Of a DNA stretch of 47,331 bases, positions 24,374 through 33,073 are shown one piece after another. Each line of letters opens with the position of its first letter. Position 1 is the first letter of the stretch. Source of the stretch: CAYZTD01 sp964473335 (GTDB lineage: Archaea; Thermoplasmatota; E2; DHVEG-1); NCBI GenBank assembly GCA_964473335.1, contig CAYYOO010000003.1:1-47331 (forward strand), written 5' to 3'. The notes beneath the pieces are model-generated. The model did no database searches. It saw only the letters and a list, made by a program, of their open reading frames with translations, and was not told the origin of the DNA. The translations under genes were made by a program, and so were the position numbers.

Positions 24374-24448
24374 GCCGATGTAGCTTAGCCCGGCTTGAGC
24401 GGCTGATTCGTAATCAGCAGGTCGAGGGTTCAAATCCCTCCATCGGCT
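24374..24448 (+). tRNA. tRNA-Thr (anticodon CGT)
   Basis: Cloverleaf: acceptor gccgatg / catcggc, D-arm, anticodon stem gctga/tcagc with loop ttcgtaa (anticodon CGT), T-arm gaggg-ttcaaat-ccctc, and discriminator T. U73 is usual for archaeal tRNA-Thr. CCA is not encoded. The anticodon loop has no intron. It lies divergently from rnhB. Confidence 0.95.
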
Positions 24449-24451
24449 CAT

Positions 24452-24544
24452 TTAGTTTTTACATTTTAAACATGTTCCAATTTTTACACTCCAGAAGTTT
24501 TTCCCTTTTTTCCCAAATCGTTGATTACACTTTCTACAGATCAT
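24452..24544 (-). CDS. 30-aa zinc-ribbon peptide
   Basis: A small ORF that starts at ATG 24544 and ends with TAA 24454-24452. It encodes a basic 30-aa peptide with two CxxC pairs, CRKC (C3, C6) near the start and CLKC (C25, C28) near the end, 18 residues apart, which can hold one zinc ion. It is too short for ordinary gene callers. The spacing and the KKGKNFW loop look like a minimal zinc ribbon. Its 5' part is repeated beyond the assembly gap (ATG at 24699), which probably represents the same gene counted twice. The ribosome-binding site is weak. Confidence 0.5.
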   Translation of the reverse strand: MICRKCNQRFGKKGKNFWSVKIGTCLKCKN

Positions 24545-24725
24545 TTTGATAATTACCAAATATTAATTTGNNNNNNNNNNNNNNNNNNNNNNNNNNNNNN
24601 NNNNNNNNNNNNNNNNNNNNNNNNNNNNNNNNNNNNNNNNNNNNNNNNNNNNNNNNNNNNNNNNNNNNNNAATCGTTGATTACACTTTCTACAGATCATT
24701 TTGATAATTACCAAATATTAATTTG
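24516..24725. other. Assembly gap flanked by an identical 55-nt repeat
   Basis: One hundred Ns (24571-24670) lie between two identical 55-nt sequences, 24516-24570 and 24671-24725. The repeats abut the gap exactly on both sides. This is the pattern of two contigs that overlap by a de Bruijn-graph k-mer but were joined with a nominal 100-N spacer. The true sequence probably has one copy and no gap. Confidence 0.8.
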
Positions 24726-24778
24726 TTTTAACAGATTAAAAAGAATTATTGTACAATTATATCCGAAAAAATAGATTT

Positions 24779-25150
24779 TTATTTACTTAGTATTTTTTCA
24801 ACACGCTCTTTTAAATCTTCGATATCAAAAGGTTTAACAATATAATCCTCAGCAGATAGATTCCCCATGCCTATGCTCATCGTATCACCTTTTGCTGTGA
24901 GAAAAATAATAGGTATATCAGACCATTTTTCACAATCTTTTAATTTTGCTGCTACATCCCAACCAGATACTTCAGGCATCATAATATCAAGTAAAACTAG
25001 ATCAGGGCATTTATCATATTCTTCTAATTTTTCAATACATTCTTTACCATTTTCTGCTTTTATTACATTATATCCACATGACTCAAGTACTTGTCCGACA
25101 GTAAAAAGAATATCAGGTTCATCATCAACAATTAAAATTGTTTTACTCAT
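24779..25150 (-). CDS. Stand-alone response-regulator receiver protein
   Basis: A 123-aa CheY-like receiver with no output domain. Acidic residues are in LIVDDEPD, the phospho-acceptor D55 lies in LLDIMMPEVSG, the switch threonine is in IIFLTAK, and the lysine is in IVKPFD. It starts within the stop codon of the upstream receiver gene (ATGA overlap), so the two are cotranscribed and probably work in one phosphorelay. Confidence 0.93.
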   Translation of the reverse strand: MSKTILIVDDEPDILFTVGQVLESCGYNVIKAENGKECIEKLEEYDKCPDLVLLDIMMPEVSGWDVAAKLKDCEKWSDIPIIFLTAKGDTMSIGMGNLSAEDYIVKPFDIEDLKERVEKILSK

Positions 25151-25521
25151 TCTTCTTCCTTTTCTTCAAGTATTTTATCTATTCTATTTAACAAGGTGTC
25201 CTTATCAAATGGTTTCATAATATAATCAGCTAGACCTTCATCAATTAAAACCTGCTTTCTTTTATCTGAAATTTCAAGTACACTCATAAAAGCAACTTTT
25301 ACGCCAGTTGATTTTTTGTTAATCCTATTAAATACGTCCCATCCACTCATACCAGGCATCATAATATCAAGAAGTACCAGATCAACATCTTCTTTTTCAA
25401 GTAATCTCAAACATTCTTCACCTGAATGTGCTGTGACTACACTGTATCCTCCTAATTCTAGGACGGTTCTAGTCAGATCAACTATATCTGGCTCATTATC
25501 AACAACCATTATCTTTTTCAT
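25147..25521 (-). CDS. Stand-alone response-regulator receiver protein
   Basis: A CheY-like receiver, 124 aa from the ATG at 25521, with ggtgag upstream (a TTG at 25530 would add three residues). Motifs are VVDNEPD, where the second acidic residue is Asn, the phospho-acceptor D52 in LLDIMMPGMSG, and the lysine in IMKPFD. The switch position reads AFMSV, with Ser in place of Thr. The Asn in the metal-binding pair is unusual but tolerated in some receivers. It is the first gene of a two-receiver operon. Confidence 0.9.
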   Translation of the reverse strand: MKKIMVVDNEPDIVDLTRTVLELGGYSVVTAHSGEECLRLLEKEDVDLVLLDIMMPGMSGWDVFNRINKKSTGVKVAFMSVLEISDKRKQVLIDEGLADYIMKPFDKDTLLNRIDKILEEKEEE

Positions 25522-25626
25522 TAATCTCAACTCACCGTGTTATATAGTTTATTGATGTAATACAGTTAATCATATATCAATAATTTGTTTTTAAACTCAC
25601 TAATTTAATAAAAAACCTTATTATTT

Positions 25627-26808
25627 CTATATTTTTTGTTGGAAAACTCGATATTTTTTATATAATTTTGCACCAGTTTTTTCTATTGTTCTCTGAGATG
25701 CAATATTTTTTTCATCTATCCATCCACATTCAGCGCCGATATAACCTCTTTTTTTCATTTCTAACATAGTCCAATAGTTCATAGCTGAACCAATTTTTTT
25801 TCCCTGCCACTCTTTTTTTATTCCAACAAAGTTAAAACGCCCTCGATTGATTTTTTTTGAATAATAAAAGAACTTAAGATATCCCATTAACCCTAATTTT
25901 CCATTTAGTTTTTTAATAGCTTGATTGAAATCAGGGGTAGTCCATTTGAATGCAATAGGTTTTCCCTCTGGCGATTCAGCTACTAGAAAAAGCCCAGGAT
26001 CTGCAATCCATCTTATCTGTTTTACTCCAAATCTGGATAGTACTTCCTCTTTTGGGACATCTACATATCCCCAGTGAAAAGAGAATGTTTTCATCATAAG
26101 AGGGATCCACCATTTTATTTCTTTTTTTGCTCTTAGACGATTGAAACCTCTGATTTTAATTCCCATTTTTTTTACTTTTTCTGCTTTTTCTTTCAAATAT
26201 TTAGGTATAGAAATATTTCTTAGGTCAAGATAATATACTAGTTGATCTCTGCATTTTTTCATGCCATATTTTTCTATAAAATCAACATAATATTTTGGAT
26301 TATATGAGCTAAAAATAAATGGTTGTTCACCATAACCATTTAATAAAAAACCACACCTTATATCTACACGTCCATCTATTGGGCCTATTATCTTTTTTAT
26401 ATCTTTTTCTTTCAGCCATTTTTTAACTGAATCAAAAAGTGATATTGCTACATCATAATCATTAATTGTTTCAAAAAAACCAAAATATCCAATATTCTCT
26501 TTTTCTTTTTCAATTAAAAGATGATCAATTATTCCTGCAATCCTTCCAACTATTTTTCCATTCTTATATGCCAAGAATAATTTAGCATCTGCATGTTTCC
26601 AGAAAGGATTATTTAATTTAAAAAAACCATTGATCTCTTCATATATCGGTGGTACCCATGCCGGGTCATCTTTGTATACCTCCCATGGAAAATTAAAAAA
26701 TTTTTTGAATTTTTTTTTTGAATTTACTACGGATAGACAAATATTAGAGTCGGACTTGTAATCTTTTCCAATTTCTTTATCAAAAATATATTTATTATTT
26801 TTAATCAA
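25627..26808 (-). CDS. GNAT-fold acetyltransferase-like protein (about 390-aa family)
   Basis: A 393-aa protein of a widespread, poorly characterised family recognised by FFNFPWEVYKDDPAWVPP, FWKHADAKLFLAYKNGKIVGRIAGI near the N-terminus and GVKKEWQ-like, GSAMNYWTML and ASQRTIEKTGA elements near the C-terminus. The last resemble GNAT motifs A and B, so the fold is probably two GNAT-like halves. The function is unknown; acyl transfer to an amine is the family-level guess. It is divergent from the amidotransferase-like gene. Confidence 0.65.
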   Translation of the reverse strand: MIKNNKYIFDKEIGKDYKSDSNICLSVVNSKKKFKKFFNFPWEVYKDDPAWVPPIYEEINGFFKLNNPFWKHADAKLFLAYKNGKIVGRIAGIIDHLLIEKEKENIGYFGFFETINDYDVAISLFDSVKKWLKEKDIKKIIGPIDGRVDIRCGFLLNGYGEQPFIFSSYNPKYYVDFIEKYGMKKCRDQLVYYLDLRNISIPKYLKEKAEKVKKMGIKIRGFNRLRAKKEIKWWIPLMMKTFSFHWGYVDVPKEEVLSRFGVKQIRWIADPGLFLVAESPEGKPIAFKWTTPDFNQAIKKLNGKLGLMGYLKFFYYSKKINRGRFNFVGIKKEWQGKKIGSAMNYWTMLEMKKRGYIGAECGWIDEKNIASQRTIEKTGAKLYKKYRVFQQKI

Positions 26809-26959
26809 TTTGTTTTTTCCTCATTTAATTAGGAAAAAGATTGTTATATTATAAACCTATGTAAAAATAAAATATTACAAAAAAATTATTGTTTAGAAAA
26901 ATATCAACATAATATATTAACCAAGATAATACCTAGTTAGAATTTATGGAGTAAACTTA

Positions 26960-28255
26960 ATGAAAAACAGAACAATAAAAATTGCAATACTTTCTGAAGA
27001 ACACCTGGGTTGGGGTTCAGGTAAACATTATTTTTTAGCAATTCTTAACAATTATAGATGGAAAACGAAGAATAAAAAATTCAAATTTGTCACAGAATAT
27101 ATTAATGATAAACAAATTCTTAATGGGCATCTCAATACTTCTAGATACGATCTTTTAATTGTACCTGGTGGTGGTGTAGGTGACGGTGAAGCAATTATCA
27201 GAGGGTTTCCGTTTTTTTTAAGTAATCGTAGATGGAAAAAACAAATAAAAAATTTTATTAAAAGTGGAGGAGGTTATGTAGGGATATGTGGTGGTACCGC
27301 TTGCTTTACAGGTCTTGATTGTGGTAAAGATAAAAAACCCCTATCTTTTATTGAGCGACTTTACAATAGAAGTAATGTAGAAGTGTCCTCAGTTAAACAT
27401 TTCTATAGGAACTTAGGTTTTCCTTTGTTTTATCTTTTCCAAAAAAGTAAACCTGAAAATATTGGTGCAACTGCTTATGTTTTTTCTTTTGCTCCTGGAA
27501 AAACAAAAGACGGAAGATATATTCATACTGGAGGAGTTCCGGTTGATTTTAAGATTTCAAAAGACAACCCTATCTTTAAGGATTATCCAAAAGATGAAAT
27601 AAAGATCAGATGGTGGGGTGGACCTGCTTTAACTATTTCAAAAGATTCTAAAAGAAAAATAAAAGTACTTTCTTATTACCCTGAAAACGATTTTTCAAAA
27701 GATCCAAAAACAGGTATAAATGCATGGGTTTATACTGGTGGAATAACTGGGCTTATTTCTGCTTTTTTTAAAAGTCTATCTTTTATTAAAAAAAAGAAAT
27801 TGAGTATAAAAGATGTTTTTATGTATACATATTTTTTTGCAAAACCATGGGAAAAAACTAAAAAAAATGTTAAACTTCATTATTCCTCTAAACCTAGTAT
27901 GACAGCTGAGATTTACCCTAATAAAAACAAGGGGAGAATAGTCCTATGCACATCACATCCTGAATATATGATTTGGAAGAATGGTTTTATTGAAGAAATG
28001 CCAGAGTCAAATAAAAGATGTATTGCTAATGGCTTTCATAGATGGAGAGATATCAAACCTACAAGTAATAATTTTGTAGAAGAGTTAACATATACTTGGT
28101 GGATTGTAAGGCGAATTGTTGCATGGTCTGCTAAAGTAAAAGATTCAGATATGCCGCCAATTGAAAAGGGCATTCTTAATAAAGATACAAAAAAGATTAT
28201 TGAAAAAAATATTTTATGGGACGGCTCGATACTTGACCAAATAAAAAATATTTAA
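26960..28255 (+). CDS. Class I glutamine-amidotransferase-like protein (BPL-N type)
   Basis: A 431-aa protein. Residues about 60-115 have the flavodoxin-like amidotransferase core LLIVPGGGVGDGEAI and SGGGYVGICGGTACF, with a nucleophile-elbow cysteine at C110, as in the N-terminal domain of biotin-protein-ligase-like proteins. The HPEY segment near residue 335 could supply the catalytic His-Glu pair. The insertion between the two is larger than in ordinary amidotransferases. No partner synthetase is adjacent. It lies 50 bases before a UbiA-family gene on the same strand. Confidence 0.65.
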   Translation: MKNRTIKIAILSEEHLGWGSGKHYFLAILNNYRWKTKNKKFKFVTEYINDKQILNGHLNTSRYDLLIVPGGGVGDGEAIIRGFPFFLSNRRWKKQIKNFIKSGGGYVGICGGTACFTGLDCGKDKKPLSFIERLYNRSNVEVSSVKHFYRNLGFPLFYLFQKSKPENIGATAYVFSFAPGKTKDGRYIHTGGVPVDFKISKDNPIFKDYPKDEIKIRWWGGPALTISKDSKRKIKVLSYYPENDFSKDPKTGINAWVYTGGITGLISAFFKSLSFIKKKKLSIKDVFMYTYFFAKPWEKTKKNVKLHYSSKPSMTAEIYPNKNKGRIVLCTSHPEYMIWKNGFIEEMPESNKRCIANGFHRWRDIKPTSNNFVEELTYTWWIVRRIVAWSAKVKDSDMPPIEKGILNKDTKKIIEKNILWDGSILDQIKNI

Positions 28256-28305
28256 TTGATATAATGTATTATCTGGTGATAATAAAATAGTAGTGAGGTA
28301 TATTT

Positions 28306-29301
28306 TTGAATAAGAATAAAAATTTTTTAACTCGTCCTTTTCTTTTTCTTTCTAAATGGAGGTCTCTTCCTCCTTATGAACTTATAAGTTACGTTCTTAT
28401 GTATGTCAGTGTTCCAATGCTTGCCTTTGGAATTAGAAGTTATAATACAGAATTTTTAAAAATAATTCTTTACACGGTTTTATGTTTATATTCTGGTTTT
28501 TTTGCTGCTCTTATCTGGAATGATATTACCGATGCAGAGATCGATAAGATTTCTCATCCAGATCGTCCTATTCCATCAGGTCGCATTAGTAAAAAGAAAT
28601 TTTTTGCTATAGCTTTATTTTTTTCTGTTCTTGTCTTTATATTTGCTATATTAGTTAGTCCAATTTGTCTTTTAATTGTCGGTTTTGCTGCTTTATTTGT
28701 TACTTTTCATGATAAATATCTTAAAAAAAGAGTAAAAATTCCGGCATACTCAGAGATTTTTACGCCTGTACAATGGTTAGTAGTAGTTATTTTTGGATTT
28801 TTTGCTGTATGGACTGCTATTCCACAGTCTTCCTCAGTTTTTTTTAATTTATCTTTTCTTGGAAAAGTTTCTACCAGTCAACATTCTATTTATACCATGA
28901 TCCTTCTTCTGTTGTTTACCTATTTTTCAGATAATGCTCATGATGTTGCAGAGGGGATTATTGATTCTGCTGGTGACAAGAGACATGGTGTTAGGACTTA
29001 TGCAACGAGTTTTGGAGATAAAAACGCGGCAAAGGTTTCATTTTTTTGGTTTTTATTTTCTGGAGTATTTGGTTTTATTTTATTTTATATAACTATTTTA
29101 TCATTTGTTTTTTTAATTCCTTTTACTATTCTATGGATTTATATTATGATTCAATCTTACCGGCTTTTAAGATCAAATAAAAAAGATGTAAAAGAGATTA
29201 GTAAACTTGTTGGCAGAAAGGGCTTTGATTATTTTTTATTTTCTTATGATTTGATATTTATTGATATTTTGATACAGATAATTATTTTTAATTTTTATTG
29301 A
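28306..29301 (+). CDS. UbiA-family prenyltransferase
   Basis: A 331-aa polytopic membrane protein with eight or nine helices. The first aspartate-rich motif is NDITDAEID (N72, D73, D76, D80) followed by HPDRPIPSGRIS, which binds the prenyl diphosphate via Mg2+. The second is near DNAHDVAEGIIDSAGDK. The HPDRPIPSG segment is typical of archaeal enzymes that prenylate lipids or quinones. It starts at a TTG (28306) with gtgagg upstream; the acceptor is unknown. The methyltransferase-like gene follows 60 bases downstream. Confidence 0.88.
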   Translation: MNKNKNFLTRPFLFLSKWRSLPPYELISYVLMYVSVPMLAFGIRSYNTEFLKIILYTVLCLYSGFFAALIWNDITDAEIDKISHPDRPIPSGRISKKKFFAIALFFSVLVFIFAILVSPICLLIVGFAALFVTFHDKYLKKRVKIPAYSEIFTPVQWLVVVIFGFFAVWTAIPQSSSVFFNLSFLGKVSTSQHSIYTMILLLLFTYFSDNAHDVAEGIIDSAGDKRHGVRTYATSFGDKNAAKVSFFWFLFSGVFGFILFYITILSFVFLIPFTILWIYIMIQSYRLLRSNKKDVKEISKLVGRKGFDYFLFSYDLIFIDILIQIIIFNFY

Positions 29302-29361
29302 TATATTGCAAAAATTTTAAGATATATTTCATTATCCTAATATTATAGGTTAGTAATTTAT

Positions 29362-30015
29362 ATGGAAAACAATAAGCGTAATAGATGTCTTTCTTTTACA
29401 AGTAAAATTTTGTTTAAACATATATTTCCTAAATTTCCTACTGGTCCTTTTAAGCCTCTTATGGACTTTTCATATATTATTTATGAAAAAATTGCAGTAA
29501 ATTTTGAATTTTTATATATAAATTATATTAATATGTATGAAGAACTTGTTAAAAAGGAAATAGATATCTCAAATATTTCAAGTGATGATTCAGTTCTAGT
29601 TGTAGGTTGTGGTTCAATTCCTACAACGTCAATTCTACTTTCAAAACATTCAGATGCAAGAATTATTGTATCAATTGATCATGATGCAAAAGCAGTTAAA
29701 AAGGCAAAAAATCTTATGAAATCATTTAATTTTAATAAAAATTTAATATTTGAGTGTGCAGATCTATTAGAATATTCTATTAAAGAATTTGATGTTGTTT
29801 TTCTTTTATATGGAATTAAAAAACAAAAGAAAATTATGAAATATGTTTCTAAAAACTTAAAAAATGCATCTCGCGTGATTTTTAGAACTACATATGATTC
29901 GTTAATAAAGTTTCTGGGTGGAAAGGAATTTATTGATAGATATTTTGATATAAATAACTCTGATAAGTCAGAAAAGTTTAATGATACCATATCTTTTTTA
30001 TTAAAAAAGAAATAA
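29362..30015 (+). CDS. Methyltransferase-fold protein, nicotianamine-synthase-like
   Basis: A 217-aa Rossmann-fold protein. SAM-binding motif I is VLVVGCGSIPTTSILLSKH (about residues 78-96), followed by the acidic strand end VSIDHD and later CADLLE. The -GCGSIPTTSI- form, with Pro-Thr-Thr after the loop, is closer to nicotianamine synthases (GSGPLPLTS) than to ordinary methyltransferases. A nicotianamine-like metallophore or an aminocarboxypropyl transfer is possible but not proven. It is cotranscribed or adjacent to the UbiA-family gene. Confidence 0.6.
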   Translation: MENNKRNRCLSFTSKILFKHIFPKFPTGPFKPLMDFSYIIYEKIAVNFEFLYINYINMYEELVKKEIDISNISSDDSVLVVGCGSIPTTSILLSKHSDARIIVSIDHDAKAVKKAKNLMKSFNFNKNLIFECADLLEYSIKEFDVVFLLYGIKKQKKIMKYVSKNLKNASRVIFRTTYDSLIKFLGGKEFIDRYFDINNSDKSEKFNDTISFLLKKK

Positions 30016-30337
30016 TATTTTTTTTAACCTTTTAGTTTAAATTTATCTAAAATTGTTTTTAGAATATTTATTTATATCACTTTTTTTATACTTTTCAACC
30101 TAGATTATGGAAAAAAATATTTGGAATAATTGGGAAAAAGTTGTTGAAAAAGGTTTTGGGGATATACGAAATGCTTGTGCATGGTCTATGGTTAAATATT
30201 AAAGCTATCTGTATGGGGGCTTCATCAGTTTGAAAAAAAGATTGATTGTTGGTTTGCAAAATCAATTGTTAGGGTCTCAGATATGGGCAAATACAACTGA
30301 ATATCCAATGCAAAATATCATCGGATCCTGTTTTTTC
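30016..30337. other. 322-base gap with a TATA box, a 31-codon ORF and possible gene remnant
   Basis: A TATA-like tatttatttatatc (near 30065-30078) precedes ATG 30107 of a 31-aa ORF (30107-30202; NIWNNWEKVVEKGFGDIR...). Beyond its TAA, other frames stay open for 30-50 codons (for example SVWGLHQFEKKIDCWFAK). This looks like a decayed gene with a stop and frameshift, or a small real gene. I recognise no family and see no repeats or transposase. Confidence 0.3.
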
Positions 30338-31705
30338 TTATTTTTTTACTTTTGATATTACAACTGGGGATTCAGCAGCGGTGTTAGAGCGAATAGATTG
30401 AACTTTTTCAACTTCTTTAACATTTATTTTTACATCTTTACCTAATTTTTGCTGAAGTTGTTTTTTTAGTTCTTTGAATATCAATTCGTTTTTTGGTTTT
30501 GTGTTTTTGAGTTCCTTATCTAAAACTAATAACAAGTCTATCTGATCTATTTTTTCTTGGACTATTTGAAATTGAATCATTTTTTGTGTTTTATACATAT
30601 TCATAACTTTGTGAGGTATACCAGTTAAGGTGAAAGGCGGAACATATTTACCATTTGGTAGAACTATTGAATCGACTTTCCTTCCGCCTATATATTCAAT
30701 TAGAGAGGTATTCATTCCACAGCTACATTTTTTATCAGATGGTTTTATAAAATCACTTAATCCTGCGTATCTTATAAGAGGGGTGCCTCTGCCGTATAGT
30801 CGTGTTATAACTAAGTTCCCTCCATCTCCATGTCTCTCATCTTTTTCTTTTAAATCTAAATATTCTAAATGAACATAGTCATCATTTACATGGTATTTAC
30901 CATTTTTACATTGGAAAGCAATTGGGCTGGACTCTGTTGCGCCATACATATCCGCAAGTTTTGAATTAAATCTTTTTTTTATATTTTCTCTTGAATATCT
31001 ATCAAGAACTGCTCCAGTTGTAACAATTGTTTTTGGCTCTAAATCTCTACCGAAACCCTCCTTTTTTAAATTTGCAAGAATATTTAAATTTGCAGGATAA
31101 CCTCCAATAAAATCTGGGTTAAATTCTTCTAATTTTTTTATTAAAATTTCTGGTTTTTCACTTATATCAAATACTTTAATATTCTTAAAAGATAGGATTT
31201 TATTTAGACTTGACATTCCAAATCCTGTAAAAAAAGCACTCTCTATACTATCTGGTGATAAATCTGCAAGTGTTGCAAGTCTATTTTTTCTCCAGCTCAG
31301 ATTATGTGCTCTTAGGATTCTAATAAAACCAATTAAAGAATGATAAATAGTAAACGCCTCATTATAAAATGTTGCAGGTTGACCTGTTGAACCAGAGGTT
31401 GTTGATACTAAATAATTATTTTCCGTTTTATTTTTTGGTAATAAATATTCAGGCTCTTTTCCTTTAAAATGCTTTTTTGAAACCATTGGTAATTTATCTA
31501 TATCTTTTATTCCATTAATTTCGTTTGGATGGATACCTGCTTTTTTATATAAGTCATGATAAAGAGGAATTTTATATGCATATTTTACAATTTTTTTGAT
31601 CTGTTTATCCTTATATTTTTTTATTTTAGCCTCATGTTTCCAAGCTCTATTTATGTCTGTTAGATAACTTTTTGCAATTTTTGTAAGCAATATAGGACTA
31701 AACAT
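30338..31705 (-). CDS. CapK/PaaK-like adenylate-forming enzyme
   Basis: A 455-aa ANL-superfamily protein. The phosphate loop is VSTTSGSTGQPATFY (about residues 100-114), and the acidic/aromatic adenylate motif is ADMYGATESSPIAF. Further motifs are GRGTPLIRYAGLSDFI, the CSCG pair and a C-terminal domain with EKVQSIRSN in place of the usual PR-x-x-GK lysine motif. This is typical of the CapK-like branch found in polysaccharide and natural-product loci, not of catabolic phenylacetate ligases. A paralogue lies at 45916-47298. It is the last gene of a minus-strand operon behind two radical SAM genes (16-base spacing). Confidence 0.85.
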   Translation of the reverse strand: MFSPILLTKIAKSYLTDINRAWKHEAKIKKYKDKQIKKIVKYAYKIPLYHDLYKKAGIHPNEINGIKDIDKLPMVSKKHFKGKEPEYLLPKNKTENNYLVSTTSGSTGQPATFYNEAFTIYHSLIGFIRILRAHNLSWRKNRLATLADLSPDSIESAFFTGFGMSSLNKILSFKNIKVFDISEKPEILIKKLEEFNPDFIGGYPANLNILANLKKEGFGRDLEPKTIVTTGAVLDRYSRENIKKRFNSKLADMYGATESSPIAFQCKNGKYHVNDDYVHLEYLDLKEKDERHGDGGNLVITRLYGRGTPLIRYAGLSDFIKPSDKKCSCGMNTSLIEYIGGRKVDSIVLPNGKYVPPFTLTGIPHKVMNMYKTQKMIQFQIVQEKIDQIDLLLVLDKELKNTKPKNELIFKELKKQLQQKLGKDVKINVKEVEKVQSIRSNTAAESPVVISKVKK

Positions 31706-31720
31706 AAACCCCTCATCTTT

Positions 31721-33040
31721 CTAAAAATTTAAATCTCTTTTATAGTACCTTCTAAAAGTAATATTTGTGCCAGCTGGTAATAGCCCACCAATCATTCCTG
31801 CAGTTCTAAATATTTTCAAATCTCGTTTTATAATATTTGGCCATGAATAGAATTCTTTTGCTACTTTTCCTGCGCCTTCAATGAGTTCTTCCGGCGTCAT
31901 ATTTTTCGGTTCAAAGACTACATCTATCTGATTATATTTTGACCAATCTTTGGTTAGAATTCTACCTTCTTTTTCTAATCTTTCGTATAATTTTGTACCA
32001 GGATAGGGGGTTAAAATATTAATTTCCAATACATCCATTTCCCAGTTTTTCAATGTTTCAATTGTCCCATCAAAAACATCAATTGTATCTTGGTCAAATC
32101 CAAAAATAATTCCCCCTTGTACAGTCATCCCGTGATCATGAAGCTTACTAATAATTTTTTTAAAAAATTTTACTTTATTATGTTTTTTGTTTATTCCATT
32201 TAAAGCATTCTGATTTACAGATTCAAATCCAACAAACCACTCAACACAACCAGCTTTACTTGCTAAGTTTAGGAATTTTTCATCTGCATTAGCAATCACA
32301 TCAGTTGTACCATTTGCTACCCATTTTTTTCTAACTTTTTGTTTAATTAGTTCTTTAAATAATTCTGTTGCATATTTTTTATTTAGGGTTAGATGTGGAT
32401 CGTGAATTATAAAAACTTTATTTTCCATTTCTTTTATTTCTTTAACTACGTCTTTTATAGGTCTTTGTTTAACAATATTTCCACAGAAACTACTAATTGC
32501 ACAAAATTCACATTTATGCGGGCATCCTTTCGTAGTTTGAATTGCACCTAACATTGGATTATGTCTAATTAGATCCCTTCTAATTCTAGGTATTTTTGAA
32601 ATATCAAAATCATGGTCACGCTCATATATCTTTTTTAGTTTACCTTTTTCAAAATCATTTATTGCTTTAGGCCATGTTTTTTCAGCAAATCCTTTTATTA
32701 TGCTGTCAGCGTGTTGTAAAGCTTCTTCTGTCATTGCTGTGGGATGGTAACCGCCAAGTATGACAGTCTTTTTTCTTCTTCTAAATTCATCTGCAATTTT
32801 GTATACTCTAGGTGCAGTCATAGTGTAACATGTAATTCCTATGAGATCGGCATCTGTGTCATAATCGATATCCTCATAGTTTTCGTTCTTAATAGTCACT
32901 GTATGTTTTTTTGGGGTAATTGCAGCAATATGAGGAAGTGTTATTATAGGGTAACCAGTTATTATTTTCCTCCAAGATTTTTTGTCATTATGGGTTACAA
33001 CTCCGTGCTCAATTCTTGGGAATACTAAAAGTATTTTCAT
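31721..33040 (-). CDS. B12-binding-domain radical SAM protein
   Basis: A 439-aa class-B-type radical SAM protein. The N-terminal Rossmann-like cobalamin-binding domain (DADLIGITCYTMTAPRVY, VILGGYHPTAMTEEA) lacks the DxHxxG histidine, as usual in this class. The cluster motif CPHKCEFC (C173, C177, C180) is followed by the GFESVNQ and GGIIFGFDQDT segments of the TIM barrel. Relatives include BchE, HpnJ/HpnR and archaeal lipid-modifying enzymes (methyl or carbon-carbon-bond reactions at unactivated carbons). Substrate unknown. It is paralogous to the next gene upstream. Confidence 0.9.
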   Translation of the reverse strand: MKILLVFPRIEHGVVTHNDKKSWRKIITGYPIITLPHIAAITPKKHTVTIKNENYEDIDYDTDADLIGITCYTMTAPRVYKIADEFRRRKKTVILGGYHPTAMTEEALQHADSIIKGFAEKTWPKAINDFEKGKLKKIYERDHDFDISKIPRIRRDLIRHNPMLGAIQTTKGCPHKCEFCAISSFCGNIVKQRPIKDVVKEIKEMENKVFIIHDPHLTLNKKYATELFKELIKQKVRKKWVANGTTDVIANADEKFLNLASKAGCVEWFVGFESVNQNALNGINKKHNKVKFFKKIISKLHDHGMTVQGGIIFGFDQDTIDVFDGTIETLKNWEMDVLEINILTPYPGTKLYERLEKEGRILTKDWSKYNQIDVVFEPKNMTPEELIEGAGKVAKEFYSWPNIIKRDLKIFRTAGMIGGLLPAGTNITFRRYYKRDLNF

Positions 33041-33073
33041 ATTCTTTCACAACACTAATCTATTAATTTTGAT

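Noticed and set aside
24374..24448. Intron in the tRNA-Thr gene
   Set aside because: The anticodon arm and loop are of normal length with no insertion, so no tRNA intron is needed.
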